A stretch of 64,000 nt of DNA from Streptomyces stelliscabiei (GTDB lineage: Bacteria > Actinomycetota > Actinomycetes > Streptomycetales > Streptomycetaceae). The stretch lies in the NCBI RefSeq assembly GCF_014873495.1, contig NZ_JADBGF010000001.1, positions 2,852,001 through 2,916,000 on the forward strand, given 5' to 3'. Positions 53,243-61,687 of this stretch are shown in pieces. Numbering within the stretch: the first letter of the stretch is position 1; every line of letters begins with the position of its first letter. The notes beneath the pieces were generated by a model that worked only from the letters and a program-made list of their open reading frames with translations, was not told the origin of the DNA and ran no database searches. The position numbers and the translations under genes were made by a program.

Positions 53243-54385
53243 CTACAGCAGGGTTTTCAAAGTTTCCGCCAAGAGGTCCCAGCGCCATTTCTCCTCCACC
53301 CACTCCCGTCCCCGCTGTCCCATACGGGCCCGAAGCTCCGGGTCGCCGAGGAGGGTGACGACGCGCTCGGCGGTGTCCGTCGGGGAGCCGCCCCGTACGA
53401 CCCAGCCGGTCTCGCCGTCGAGCACGGCGTCGGGGGCGCCGCCCGAGTCGCCCGCCACCACCGGCAGACCGGTCGCGGAGGCCTCCAGGTAGACGATCCC
53501 GAGTCCCTCCACGTCCAGACCGCCCCGGCGGGTGCGGCACGGCATGGCGAAGACGTCGCCGGCCCCGTAGTGGGCGGGCAGCTCGGCCCAGGGCACGGCG
53601 CCGGTGAAGCGGACGGACCCCGCGACCCCGGTCTCGCGGGCGAGCCCGCGCAGCTCCTTCTCGTACGGCCCGCCGCCGACGATCAGCAGCACGGCGTCCG
53701 GCTCCTTCGCCAGGATGCCCGGCATCGCCCGGATCAGCGTGTCCTGCCCCTTGCGCGGCACCAGCCGGGAGACACAGACGACGACGGGGCGGTCGGTGAG
53801 CCCGAGCCGGGCCCGGACCTCCGCGCCGCCGGAGCCCGGGTGGAAGGTCTTCTCGTCGACACCGGGCGGCAGCTGGACCATCCGCCCGGCCGCGTCGGGG
53901 GTGAGGGCCGTGGCGATCCGGGAGCGGGTGTACTCGCCCAGGTAGGTGATCGTGTCCGTGCCCTCGCCGATCCGCCGCAGCAGCTGCCGGGCGCCGGGCA
54001 GCTGGGCCCAGCCCGCCTCGTGGCCGTGCGTGGTGGCCACCAGCCGCTCCGCGCCCGCCCGGCGCAGCGCCGGGGCCATCAGGCCGAGCGGGGCCGCCGC
54101 GCCGAACCACACCGACGTGCAGCCGTGTTCCCGCAGCAGTGCGACCGCGCGGCGGGTGACGGCGGGCGTCGGCAGCAGCATGGTCGTCCGGTCGCGTACG
54201 ACGGTGAAGGGTTGCTCGGCGTCGAAGTCGGCCGTCGCCCGGACGCCCTCCTGGCTCCGCTTCCAGGTCGAGGCGTAGACGACGATCCGCTCGGGGTCCA
54301 GCCGCAGCGCCATGTTGTGCAGAAACGCCTGGATGCCGCCGGGCCGGGGCGGGAAGTCGTTGGTCACGATCAGGGTCTTGTGCAT
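53243..54385 (-). CDS. GT4-family glycosyltransferase (PimB-like)
   Basis: 380 residues, GT-B fold. The N-terminus VTNDFPPRPGGIQAFLHNMA and the C-terminal EASATGLPVVAGDSGGAPDAV, with the E-x7-E motif, are those of the PimB mannosyltransferase family that builds phosphatidylinositol mannosides. ATG 54385 is the start; TAGGGT lies 8 nt before it, which fits a leaderless mRNA. Acceptor lipid and sugar donor are inferred from family only. It is divergent from a polytopic GT87-type gene. Confidence 0.87.
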   Translation of the reverse strand: MHKTLIVTNDFPPRPGGIQAFLHNMALRLDPERIVVYASTWKRSQEGVRATADFDAEQPFTVVRDRTTMLLPTPAVTRRAVALLREHGCTSVWFGAAAPLGLMAPALRRAGAERLVATTHGHEAGWAQLPGARQLLRRIGEGTDTITYLGEYTRSRIATALTPDAAGRMVQLPPGVDEKTFHPGSGGAEVRARLGLTDRPVVVCVSRLVPRKGQDTLIRAMPGILAKEPDAVLLIVGGGPYEKELRGLARETGVAGSVRFTGAVPWAELPAHYGAGDVFAMPCRTRRGGLDVEGLGIVYLEASATGLPVVAGDSGGAPDAVLDGETGWVVRGGSPTDTAERVVTLLGDPELRARMGQRGREWVEEKWRWDLLAETLKTLL

Positions 54386-54393
54386 CGCCGCCG

Positions 54394-54399
54394 ACCCTA
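54394..54399 (-). promoter_or_regulatory. -10 box for a leaderless GT4 mRNA
   Basis: TAGGGT on the minus strand lies 8 nt before the ATG at 54385. No convincing -35 is seen. Confidence 0.45.
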
Positions 54400-54561
54400 C
54401 CGAACCGCTTCCGGCCGGCTGTCCCCAGGCACAGCCGCACCGCCCCGGCCACCGCCCGGCCCGGTCACGCTTCACGGCCGCTTCACAGTCCGGCGGGGGA
54501 TCATGTCCCTCACAGACGCGGAAGGCGGCGCTGAACGCGGCGCGGACGGACAGGGACTCAC

Positions 54562-55803
54562 GTGACGCAGAAGGACATGACGGGCTCTCACCGGCTCCCG
54601 TTCGGGCTGCTCACGCTCTGGGGCGCGACCCGGCTCGTGCTGTTGCTGTTCGTCTTCAAGGTGTACGTCTTCCCGGGCCCCGACGTCACCGGGGACGTCT
54701 CGGTGATCTACCGGGGGTGGTACGAGACCCTGCGCACCGGGACGTATCCCCTGGACGACGTCACCTGGCAGTACCCGCCCGCCGCCGCCCTCGCGATCCT
54801 CTCCCCCGCGCTGCTGCCCTTCCTGGACTACGCGTCGGCGTTCTTCGTCCTCGCGTTCCTCGCCGACCTGGTGGTGCTCGCGCTGCTCCTGTACGGGGGC
54901 GCCCGCCCCGGCGGGTCCGGGCGCGGCGCCCGGGTGTGGGTGGCCGGCCTTCCGCTGCTCGGCCCGACCGCGTACGCCCGCTACGACGTGATGGTGACGG
55001 CGGTGGCGGTGGCGGCCCTGCTCGCGGGCAGCCGCCATCCGCGCGCGATGGGGGCGCTGACGGCCTTCGCGGCCCTGCTGAAGGTCTGGCCGGCGCTGCT
55101 GCTCCTGGGCGTCCGTGGACGCGCCGCCTGGGCGTGGGCGGCGGGTACCGGTCTCGTGGTGGCCGGCCTCTTCGCCCTCTCCATGCCCGGTGCCTTCGCC
55201 TTCCTGACGTTCCAGCGCGAGCGGGGTACCGAGGTGGAGTCGCTGGGCGCCCTCGTCCTGCATGTGGCCCGGCACTTCGGCTGGGACGGCGAGGTGCTGC
55301 TCAACTACGGCTCCGTGGAGTTCCTCGGCGCCCACGTCGACACGGTCAGCGACGCGGCCCTGCTGCTCAGCGGGGTGGCGTTCGCCTGGCTGCTGCTGTG
55401 GCGGGTGCGGGCCCGGCGGTTCGCGGCGCACACGCTCGCGGACGCGGCGTTCGTGGCGGTGCTGATGTTCACGGCCACGAGCCGGGTGATCAGCCCGCAG
55501 TACATGGTGTGGCTGGTCGGTCTCGCCGCGGTGTGCCTCTGCTTCCGGGCGAGCCGTATGGGCGGGCCCGCGGTCATGGTCCTGGTGGCGTCCTTCGTGA
55601 CCGTCCTGGAGTTCCCGATCTGGTTCGCCCACGTCGTCGCCAGCGACTGGCTGGGCGTGACCCTCCTGTTCGTCCGCAACGGCCTGCTCGTCGTCGCGGG
55701 CCTCCTCGCCGCGTACGCACTGTGGCAGGACACGGTTCCCCGACCCGCCCCGGGCCCCCTGCCGGACCCGCCCTCCCGCACGCAGGAACCCCTGGGCTCC
55801 TGA
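54562..55803 (+). CDS. GT87-type polytopic mannosyltransferase-like protein
   Basis: 413-residue integral membrane protein with about ten helices and an extracytoplasmic loop after the first, VYFPGPDVTGDVSVIYRGWYETLRTG, with an acidic motif typical of polyprenyl-linked GT-C enzymes. It belongs to the GT87/DUF2029 group, which in mycobacteria adds mannose to lipoglycans. The GTG at 54562 has GGGA 5 nt upstream. Donor and acceptor are unknown. It faces away from the PimB-like gene, so the two may cooperate in lipid mannosylation (inference). Confidence 0.83.
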   Translation: MTQKDMTGSHRLPFGLLTLWGATRLVLLLFVFKVYVFPGPDVTGDVSVIYRGWYETLRTGTYPLDDVTWQYPPAAALAILSPALLPFLDYASAFFVLAFLADLVVLALLLYGGARPGGSGRGARVWVAGLPLLGPTAYARYDVMVTAVAVAALLAGSRHPRAMGALTAFAALLKVWPALLLLGVRGRAAWAWAAGTGLVVAGLFALSMPGAFAFLTFQRERGTEVESLGALVLHVARHFGWDGEVLLNYGSVEFLGAHVDTVSDAALLLSGVAFAWLLLWRVRARRFAAHTLADAAFVAVLMFTATSRVISPQYMVWLVGLAAVCLCFRASRMGGPAVMVLVASFVTVLEFPIWFAHVVASDWLGVTLLFVRNGLLVVAGLLAAYALWQDTVPRPAPGPLPDPPSRTQEPLGS

Positions 55804-55852
55804 AGGCGACGGCCCGGCGGGAAGCGGGCACGGGGCGCAGCCCCGGCCTTCC

Positions 55853-55885
55853 AGGGGCGCGGGGAACTGCGCGAGAAGCCCCACC
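55853..55885. repeat. Dispersed repeat, copy C (right arm only)
   Basis: AGGGGCGCGGGGAACTGCGC at 55853-55872, then GAGAAGCCCCACC, matches the right arm of copy A (38139-38171) except for one base. The preceding 50 bp resemble the middle of copy A. The left arm is absent, so no long hairpin forms. Confidence 0.8.
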
Positions 55886-55922
55886 GACCCGCAGCCGACG
55901 AACCAACCCCCGCACCCAGGCC

Positions 55923-57176
55923 TCAGCGCAGCTGGGCCCGTACGTACTCCCGCCACTTCGCCGTGAAGTCCTCGACCGTCGTCCCCAGCACCTCCTCCAG
56001 CGCCCCCTCCACCGCCCCGCCGCGCCCGCCGTGCGCGCCCACCGCCCGGTAGAACGCGTCGAGACGGCCCTCGCCCCAGTGGTCGGCGATCATGCGGCAG
56101 GCCAGCCACCCGCTCTCGTAGGCCCGCGCGAGCCCGCCGGAGTCGCCGGAGAAGCCGAAGTCGGCATCGGCGGGCAGGGCGCTCGGGGCCCGGCCCTCCG
56201 CGACGGCGCGCGCGAGCTCGGGGGCCACCTCGGACGCCGTACGGCCGACCGTGCGGTAGCCGACCCAGTCCGCGTAGCCCTCGGAGAGCCACAGGGGCGT
56301 GGAGGTGTCGGTGTGGACGCGGGTGGCCACGTGGGTCGTCTCGTGGGTGAGGACGACCTGCTTGCCGAGGTCACCGAGCAGCGCGTACGCGTCGGGGTTG
56401 ACGACGATCCGGTCCGCCGGCGCCCTCGCCGAACCCCCCGCCTCCCCGGTGGTGACCGCCGCGATCCCCCGGTACCCGGAGGCGGGCGCCCCCAGCAGTC
56501 CCGCCATCTCCTCCAGCGACTCGGGGACGACCACCACGACCCGCCGCGCCCAGTCCTCGCCCCACGCCTCGGTGACGGCGGGCACGGCCCGGTCCGCCAG
56601 CGCCGCGTACGCCCGCAGGTCCGCCGCCGACCCTCCGACCCCCAGCACCAGACTCCGCGCCCCGCGCACGGCCCGTATCCGCCCCTGCTCCCACAGCTGT
56701 TCGGTGCCCTCCTTCGAGGGCTCGTCGGCGGCGACCCGCCACACCCCCTCGTCGTCCCGGACGAGGGACAGCGTCCGTACGGCGGTGACGGGCGCCCGGT
56801 CGTAGCCGCGTATCCGGTAGCGGAGGGCGGCCTCGGCCGTGGCCCGGTCGCCGGAGCGGTGGAAGGCGGTGAGGTCGTACGACCAGGAGGCCAGCGGCAG
56901 GCTGCGGAGGTTGGTGAACTCGGCCTCCCCGGTGGCCAGTTGGCCGGAGGAGGGGGCCGCCGCCTCGGTCGCGCGGTAGGCCGCCCCGTCCCGTTCCAGG
57001 ACCGCCGTGGCCCGTCGGCCGAGCATCCGCAGCACCTCGGAGCGGGCGGTGTCGGGCGCCGTCGGCCCACCGCAGCCGGCGAGGAGGGCCAGGGCGAGCG
57101 CGGCCGCCGGGAGAACACCTCCGCGGCCCGGGAGCACCCCGGACCCCGCACGCGTCGTGCGCCTTCGACCAGCCAC
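55923..57176 (-). CDS. Lipoprotein with gluzincin (HExxH) protease motif
   Basis: 417 residues. An N-terminal lipoprotein signal ends in LALALLAGC (lipobox). The first 190 residues are an NTF2-like or unknown domain. A peptidase-MA-like part then holds the zinc motif HETTH (about residue 277) and a downstream Glu in LSEGYADWVG, the gluzincin layout. It would act outside the membrane as an anchored metalloprotease. Substrate unknown. The GTG at 57176 has a weak site. It is followed by the repeat copy C. Confidence 0.85.
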   Translation of the reverse strand: MAGRRRTTRAGSGVLPGRGGVLPAAALALALLAGCGGPTAPDTARSEVLRMLGRRATAVLERDGAAYRATEAAAPSSGQLATGEAEFTNLRSLPLASWSYDLTAFHRSGDRATAEAALRYRIRGYDRAPVTAVRTLSLVRDDEGVWRVAADEPSKEGTEQLWEQGRIRAVRGARSLVLGVGGSAADLRAYAALADRAVPAVTEAWGEDWARRVVVVVPESLEEMAGLLGAPASGYRGIAAVTTGEAGGSARAPADRIVVNPDAYALLGDLGKQVVLTHETTHVATRVHTDTSTPLWLSEGYADWVGYRTVGRTASEVAPELARAVAEGRAPSALPADADFGFSGDSGGLARAYESGWLACRMIADHWGEGRLDAFYRAVGAHGGRGGAVEGALEEVLGTTVEDFTAKWREYVRAQLR

Positions 57177-57237
57177 GTTCCCGATCGTACGGGGCCCCGG
57201 TCGCCGGCCTGCGGGGCGGCCGGGGCCCGGCGGGCGG

Positions 57238-58269
57238 TCAGGGACGGGTGACCGAGGCGATCGGCATCATGCCGACGGGGTCGTGGCGGACCGGGGCGCC
57301 CGGGTAGGGGGCGTGGATGACCTGGCCGTTGCCGACGTACATGCCGACATGGCTGGCGTCGGACCGGTAGGTGACGATGTCGCCGGGCTGCGCCTGGGAG
57401 AGAGGGACCTGGGTGCCCGCGTACCGCTGGGCCTGCGAGGTGCGCGGCAGCCCGACGCCGGCCTGTCCGTACGACCAGACCATGAGACCCGAGCAGTCGA
57501 AGCCGTGCGGGCCGGTGGCGCCCCACACGTACGGCTTGCCGAGGGCGGAGCGGGCGGCGGCGACGGCGGCGGCCGCGCGGCCGTTCGGGGCGACGGCGCC
57601 GGAGGGGTCCGGCATGCCGGTGCGGCCGGGGCCGGTGGAGCGGGAGGCGCGGTCGTACTCGGCACGCTCCTCGTCCGGGAGGGAGTTGAGCAGCCGGCGG
57701 GCCGCCGCGAGCTTCCCCTCGACGACCCGCTTGTGCCGGGCGACGGCCTTGCGGCTCTTCTCCAGCTCCGTGAGCTTGCCGCGGGCCTCCGCACGGTCCT
57801 GGGACAGTTCGCGCAGGGACTGCCGCAGGTCGTGGAGTTCGCCCGCCTGGTGGACACTGATGCGGTCCAGGGCGGCGGCCGTGTCGAGGTAGTCGTCGGG
57901 GTCGTCGGAGAACAGCAGCGCGATCGACGGGTCGAGGGCGCCGGAGCGGTACTGGGCTCCGGCGAGCGAACCCAGCGACTCCCGCATGACGTTGACGCGG
58001 TCCTGCTGCCGGGCGATGGAGTCCTGCGCGGTGCCGACCTGGTCGCGCAGCTCGTCGGCGCGCTCGTCGGCCTTGTTGTACGCCTCGGTGGCCCGCTCGG
58101 CCTCCTCGTACAGCCGGTCCACCTCGGCCCGGGTGGTGTCGTGCGGCGCGGCGGCGGCCTGCTGGACGGGGATGGCGCCGAGGGCGGCGGCAGCGGCGGA
58201 CAGCACACCGAGGGCGGCGGCCGCGCCCCGGTCGAACCCGGACGGTACAAGGCGACTGTGGGACACCAC
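57238..58269 (-). CDS. NlpC/P60 peptidoglycan hydrolase, paralogue 1
   Basis: 343 residues: a signal peptide (cleavage near AAA-APH), a coiled-coil region of about 170 residues with Asp/Glu/Arg heptads, and the NlpC/P60 endopeptidase domain. Catalytic Cys is in DCSGL, His in SHVGMY and a third polar residue in VIHAPYPG. It cuts gamma-D-Glu-DAP bonds in peptidoglycan (family). GTG 58269 is chosen by alignment with the start of paralogue 2; GTG 58281 is also in frame. A TTGGCT-N18-TACTGT promoter lies 100 bp upstream. Confidence 0.9.
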   Translation of the reverse strand: MVSHSRLVPSGFDRGAAAALGVLSAAAAALGAIPVQQAAAAPHDTTRAEVDRLYEEAERATEAYNKADERADELRDQVGTAQDSIARQQDRVNVMRESLGSLAGAQYRSGALDPSIALLFSDDPDDYLDTAAALDRISVHQAGELHDLRQSLRELSQDRAEARGKLTELEKSRKAVARHKRVVEGKLAAARRLLNSLPDEERAEYDRASRSTGPGRTGMPDPSGAVAPNGRAAAAVAAARSALGKPYVWGATGPHGFDCSGLMVWSYGQAGVGLPRTSQAQRYAGTQVPLSQAQPGDIVTYRSDASHVGMYVGNGQVIHAPYPGAPVRHDPVGMMPIASVTRP

Positions 58270-58368
58270 GGGAAGCCGCACTCCCTTCGACGACGGACAG
58301 GGCCCTCCCCCGGGCCGGACGGCGACCCGGAGGGGACGCGCTCACGGCGGGTGAGGGAAACGCGGCCG

Positions 58369-58398
58369 ACAGTAGCCGCGCGACCGTGTCCCAGCCAA
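58369..58398 (-). promoter_or_regulatory. Promoter of NlpC/P60 paralogue 1
   Basis: TTGGCT (58398-58393) and TACTGT (58374-58369) on the minus strand, spacer 18 nt. The predicted leader is about 95 nt. Confidence 0.5.
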
Positions 58399-58519
58399 AG
58401 ACCTCGGCGGCCACACAGCGTGACGTCCGGGCTGGGGCCCAGGTCACCAGCGGGGAAAGGGGTCAGCAAGAGGTACGGGAATTCGCCCGTTCGGGCGGCC
58501 CCGTGTCCTGATCTTGAAC

Positions 58520-58560
58520 AAAAACAGGGCCGACCGTCACGTTCTGTGACGATCGGCCCT
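58520..58560 (-). terminator. Rho-independent terminator of NlpC/P60 paralogue 2
   Basis: A 15-bp stem with one mismatch (58526-58540 with 58546-58560) and a 5-nt loop, followed on the minus strand by GTTTTTG. The stem plus U-run makes it the most classical terminator in the window. It lies 18 bp past the stop. Confidence 0.9.
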
Positions 58561-58577
58561 GATCGGGCGGGAGGGCG

Positions 58578-59612
58578 TCAGGCGACGCGGACACCGAACT
58601 GGAAGGAACCGATGGTGCTCATCGACTCGTAGCGGACGACCTTGCCCGGGTACGGGGCGTGGATGACCATGCCGTTGCCCGCGTAGAGGCCGACGTGGCC
58701 GAGGTTGTTGAAGAAGACCAGGTCGCCCGGCATGAGCTGGTCGCGGCCGATCTTCGTGCCGTCGTTCTGCTGCGTGTACGTGGTCCGGGTGATCGATACA
58801 CCGGCCTGGGCGTAGGCCCACTGGGTCAGCCCGGAGCAGTCGTAGGAGTTCGGGCCGCTGCCGCCGGAGACGTAGGGCTTGCCTAGCTGGGTGTCGGCGG
58901 CGGCGAGGGCCGCGGCGCCCCAGCTGGAGGCGGGCGCCTCGTCGCCGAGCTCGACGCGCTCCCCGGCGTCGCGGCTGGCGCGGGTCTCCTGCTCGTCCAG
59001 ATCGGCCTTCTCCTCGGCCGTCAGGGAGTTGAGGAGCTTCTGCGCGGCGGCCAGCTTGCTCTGGACTTCCTTCTTCTTCTTGGCCAGGGTCTCGCGGGTG
59101 TCCGCGAGGTCCTCCAGCTTCTCCGTGGCCTCCTGGCGCTGCTGCGCGAGCGTGCGCTGCTTGTCCTGGATCTTCTTCAGCGCCTCGACCTGCTGGCTGG
59201 TCAGCTGGTCGAGCGTGGCGGCCTTGTCCAGGTAGTCGTCCGGGTCGGCGGAGAGGAAGAGCTGGATCGAGGAGTCGATGCCGCCCGAGCGGTACTGGGC
59301 GCTGGCCGCCAGGCCTATGCCCTCACGCAGCTCGTTGAGCTCCTCCTGACCCTTGGCGACGTTGTCCTGGATCGTGGAGATCTCTTTTTCGAGCTTCTCC
59401 TGCTTCTCCTCGGCCCCGTTGAGCTTGTCGGTGGCCCGCCCGGCGTCCTCGTAGAGCTTGTGGACCTTGGTCTTGACCTCGTCCTTGCTCGGCTTCTCCG
59501 CGGGCGCGGCGTTGGCGGCCTGCGCACTCAGGGCCACGGCAGCGGCGGCGGCGGTGGTGAGCACGGTCACGCGCGCACGGCTCGGCTGCTTGAGTCGACG
59601 GTGGGACGCCAC
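58578..59612 (-). CDS. NlpC/P60 peptidoglycan hydrolase, paralogue 2
   Basis: 344 residues, same layout as its neighbour: signal peptide (cleavage near ANA-APA), a Lys/Glu-rich coiled coil to about residue 220, and an NlpC/P60 domain with DCSGL, GHVGLY and VIHAPYPG. The pair is a tandem duplication. This copy has a more charged coiled coil and a longer leader. The GTG at 59612 has AAGGAG 10 nt upstream. It has its own terminator and a promoter candidate at 59794-59821. Confidence 0.92.
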   Translation of the reverse strand: MASHRRLKQPSRARVTVLTTAAAAAVALSAQAANAAPAEKPSKDEVKTKVHKLYEDAGRATDKLNGAEEKQEKLEKEISTIQDNVAKGQEELNELREGIGLAASAQYRSGGIDSSIQLFLSADPDDYLDKAATLDQLTSQQVEALKKIQDKQRTLAQQRQEATEKLEDLADTRETLAKKKKEVQSKLAAAQKLLNSLTAEEKADLDEQETRASRDAGERVELGDEAPASSWGAAALAAADTQLGKPYVSGGSGPNSYDCSGLTQWAYAQAGVSITRTTYTQQNDGTKIGRDQLMPGDLVFFNNLGHVGLYAGNGMVIHAPYPGKVVRYESMSTIGSFQFGVRVA

Positions 59613-59663
59613 GGTAGGTGAACTCCTTCATGTGAGCGACCGGCCGGCGGGGACTCCGGCGAC

Positions 59664-59716
59664 GATCACCCGTTCAGAGGTTTGAGCCCAGACCCTAGTG
59701 ACCCAACGGTGATCAC
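59664..59716. repeat. Inverted repeat in the paralogue 2 leader
   Basis: GATCACCCGTT (59664-59674) and AACGGTGATC (59705-59714) are complementary apart from one extra C. The second arm continues into a GTGATCAC palindrome. In RNA this closes a 30-nt loop about 50 nt before the start codon. Confidence 0.5.
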
Positions 59717-59830
59717 TTCAAATCCCCCACAGGAAAAATCCCGTCCCAGGGCGCACAATTTACACTCAACGCACATGCGGTAATGCTCGGTTGACGCTAC
59801 GTCGCGCAACGTTTCGGTCAATTCGGGCAT
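59666..59830 (-). CDS. Possible 54-aa Cys-rich mini-ORF in the paralogue 2 leader
   Basis: An open frame from ATG 59830 to a TGA at 59666. The product has four cysteines in a tight cluster (C-x2-C-x2-C then C seven residues later, in CVECKLCALGRDFSC). Codon use is unlike the neighbours: many A/T third positions. The stretch is AT-richer than the surrounding DNA. AGG is 6 nt before the ATG, a weak site. It could be a regulatory leader ORF, a small metal-binding protein, or chance. It lies between the NYN gene and paralogue 2, in the same direction as both. Confidence 0.35.
   Translation of the reverse strand: MPELTETLRDVASTEHYRMCVECKLCALGRDFSCGGFEVITVGSLGSGLKPLNG
59794..59821 (-). promoter_or_regulatory. 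Promoter candidate for NlpC/P60 paralogue 2
   Basis: TTGACC (59821-59816) and TAGCGT (59799-59794), spacer 16 nt, minus strand. It predicts a leader of about 175 nt before 59612. Confidence 0.5.
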
Positions 59831-59871
59831 AGAGCCTGTTTGTTGCTGTTGGGACGGACGGTGCCGAACGC

Positions 59872-61215
59872 TCAGGTAAGCCGCTTGAGGAGCACCGCGG
59901 ACGCCACCGGGCGGGCACCCGCCTTCGCGATCCCGTCGGCGACCTCCCGGTCGGTGGAGGCGACGATGACCGGCCGGCCGGGCGGCTCGGCACGCACCAG
60001 CTGGCGGATCAACTCGTCGGCGGTGACGCCCGGCTTGGAGAACAGCACCCGCACCCCGCGCGGCGGCGCGAGCAGCACCGGCGCGGCCAGCTCGGCCCCG
60101 TCGAAGACGCAGGTGACCTCGGCGCCGGTCTGCGCGGCGAGCTGGGAGAGCTGTCCGAGGAGTCTGAGGCGCTGCTTCTCCAGCGGCATCTGGGGATAGC
60201 CGGTCTTGGTCACGTTGTAGCCGTCGACGACGAGATGCGCCTGCGGCAGCGCCAGCAACTGGTTCAGGATCGCCGGGTCGTTCTCCGACAGCGCGCGGGC
60301 GGCGATGTCCTTCGGGGTCATCCGCCCCGGCTCGACCGCGTCGACGGTCTCGGCGGGCCGTACGGAGACCGGCGGCAGCGCCAGCTCGCGGCGCAGCCCC
60401 TGGGCGGCCTCCAGCACGGTGTCCAGCAGCAGCCGTACCCGCATGTCCTCGACGCTGCGGCCCTCGCGGGCGGCCCGCCGGGCGGCCTCCAGGGCGGTCT
60501 CCGCCTCGCCGAGCCGGGCCTTGAGCCGCCGGCTCTCGCTCTCGGCGGCGGACACCTGGGCGTGGCCCTCGGCGCGTACGGTCTCCATCTCGGCGTGCAG
60601 CTTGCGCAGGGCGGCCTCGCCCCGCTTGACGTCGCTGAGGGCGGCCCGGAGCTTGCGGTGCATCGAGTCGGCCTCCTTCTTGGCCGCCTCCAGCTCCGTG
60701 CGCAACCGCTCCGTCTCGGACTTCGTGTGACCGCGGGCCTCGGCGAGCTGCTCGCGCAGCCGCTCCAGCTCGGCACGGCTCTCCTCGTCGGCCCGCTCGG
60801 CGTCCGCCCGCAGGGCCTCCTCGCCGGCGGCGGCGACCAGCTTGACCCAGCCCGTGGGGCGCAGCACGTAGGCCGCGGCCGCCACGTCCAGCGGGTCCGC
60901 GGCCGGCGGCGGCGTGCCCGTGTCGAGGGCGCCGGACAGCTCCGGGTGGGTCTCCCGGAACCGCTCCCCGATCCGCTGCCTGAACAGCGTGTCGCTCTCC
61001 ACGGCGGCCGCCATGGCGTTCCCGGCGAACTTCACCCGGCGGGTCGGGGTGAACCGGGCGTACTGCCTGAGCTGTGCGGGCAGTTCGGCGACCGTCAGGC
61101 CGCCGAAACCGTCCGAGACGATCTGCACGACCCGTTTGCGCACGCCTTCGGGCAGCGGGCGGTCGAGCACCTCGGCGGCGCCGTCGCCCGGCCCCCCGCC
61201 TGCGGTCTCCACCAT
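59872..61215 (-). CDS. NYN domain RNase (YacP-like) with coiled coil
   Basis: 447 residues. The C-terminal 170 residues are a NYN/PIN-type nuclease of the YacP group: the acidic site begins VVDGYNVTKTG, with DGAE in strand 3 and STDREVAD near the end. The N-terminal half contains a helical domain and a long Glu/Arg-rich coiled coil (about 140-270). RNA substrates are not known; the YacP relative Rae1 in Bacillus cuts mRNA at the ribosome. ATG at 61215. It lies 34 bp after the zinc-ribbon gene in one operon. Confidence 0.88.
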   Translation of the reverse strand: MVETAGGGPGDGAAEVLDRPLPEGVRKRVVQIVSDGFGGLTVAELPAQLRQYARFTPTRRVKFAGNAMAAAVESDTLFRQRIGERFRETHPELSGALDTGTPPPAADPLDVAAAAYVLRPTGWVKLVAAAGEEALRADAERADEESRAELERLREQLAEARGHTKSETERLRTELEAAKKEADSMHRKLRAALSDVKRGEAALRKLHAEMETVRAEGHAQVSAAESESRRLKARLGEAETALEAARRAAREGRSVEDMRVRLLLDTVLEAAQGLRRELALPPVSVRPAETVDAVEPGRMTPKDIAARALSENDPAILNQLLALPQAHLVVDGYNVTKTGYPQMPLEKQRLRLLGQLSQLAAQTGAEVTCVFDGAELAAPVLLAPPRGVRVLFSKPGVTADELIRQLVRAEPPGRPVIVASTDREVADGIAKAGARPVASAVLLKRLT

Positions 61216-61249
61216 CCGTCACCCCACTGTCCGTGCGGGACCGGCTCCC

Positions 61250-61489
61250 TCAGGAGTCGGCGCCCGGCCTGTCCACGAGTTCCACCTGGTCCACTGCGTT
61301 GCACCAGCGGCAGCGCACCGACTCGATGGTCTCACTGACCACCTCGCGCTCCTCGACCTTGGGCTGCCCGGCGAGGTCGAGGTGCACGTACTCGACGACC
61401 TTCGACGAGCGGGTCACGTCGAACCGCGTGAGATTGCCACAGAGCGTGCAGCGCCAGCGGGTCGTGTCCGTCGGCAGGGGAACCGTCAT
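61250..61489 (-). CDS. Conserved small zinc-ribbon protein
   Basis: 79 residues with two C-x2-C knuckles (C14-C17 and C60-C63), a typical rubredoxin-like zinc ribbon. The middle is beta-rich (VVEYVHLDLAGQPKVEER). It is widespread in actinobacteria and has no known function. The ATG at 61489 has GGAAGAG upstream. It is the first gene of the operon with the NYN RNase. A nucleic-acid or protein-binding cofactor role is plausible. Confidence 0.85.
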   Translation of the reverse strand: MTVPLPTDTTRWRCTLCGNLTRFDVTRSSKVVEYVHLDLAGQPKVEEREVVSETIESVRCRWCNAVDQVELVDRPGADS

Positions 61490-61687
61490 CGTGGCTGCTC
61501 TTCCTTCTTCCAGTCTCCGTGAAGCGCCGACGTCCCGGTGCTTGTGGCTCGTAACCCTACGGCCTGACCGGTACCGGACGCCCGTTCGCCCACGGCGGCG
61601 GCGCCGATCGGCTCCGACGGCGCGGGCGATCCGCGGGGGCGGCGAGGCGGTCTGTGCGAGTGGGTCCCGTTACGTCATGCTCTGCGC

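Larger units (their letters stand above)
58270..58577. other. 308-bp spacer between the two NlpC/P60 genes
   Basis: No gene. It holds the promoter of paralogue 1 (58369-58398), a 6-bp palindrome CGCCCG-TT-CGGGCG (58484-58497) and the terminator of paralogue 2 (58520-58560). No c-di-AMP (ydaO) riboswitch motif was found. Confidence 0.65.

Noticed and set aside
58282..58577. c-di-AMP (ydaO) riboswitch before NlpC/P60 paralogue 1
   Set aside because: The conserved GGGUGAAUC and terminal CAGCUNACCUCG parts are absent. The C/G-rich hairpins here do not match the class.
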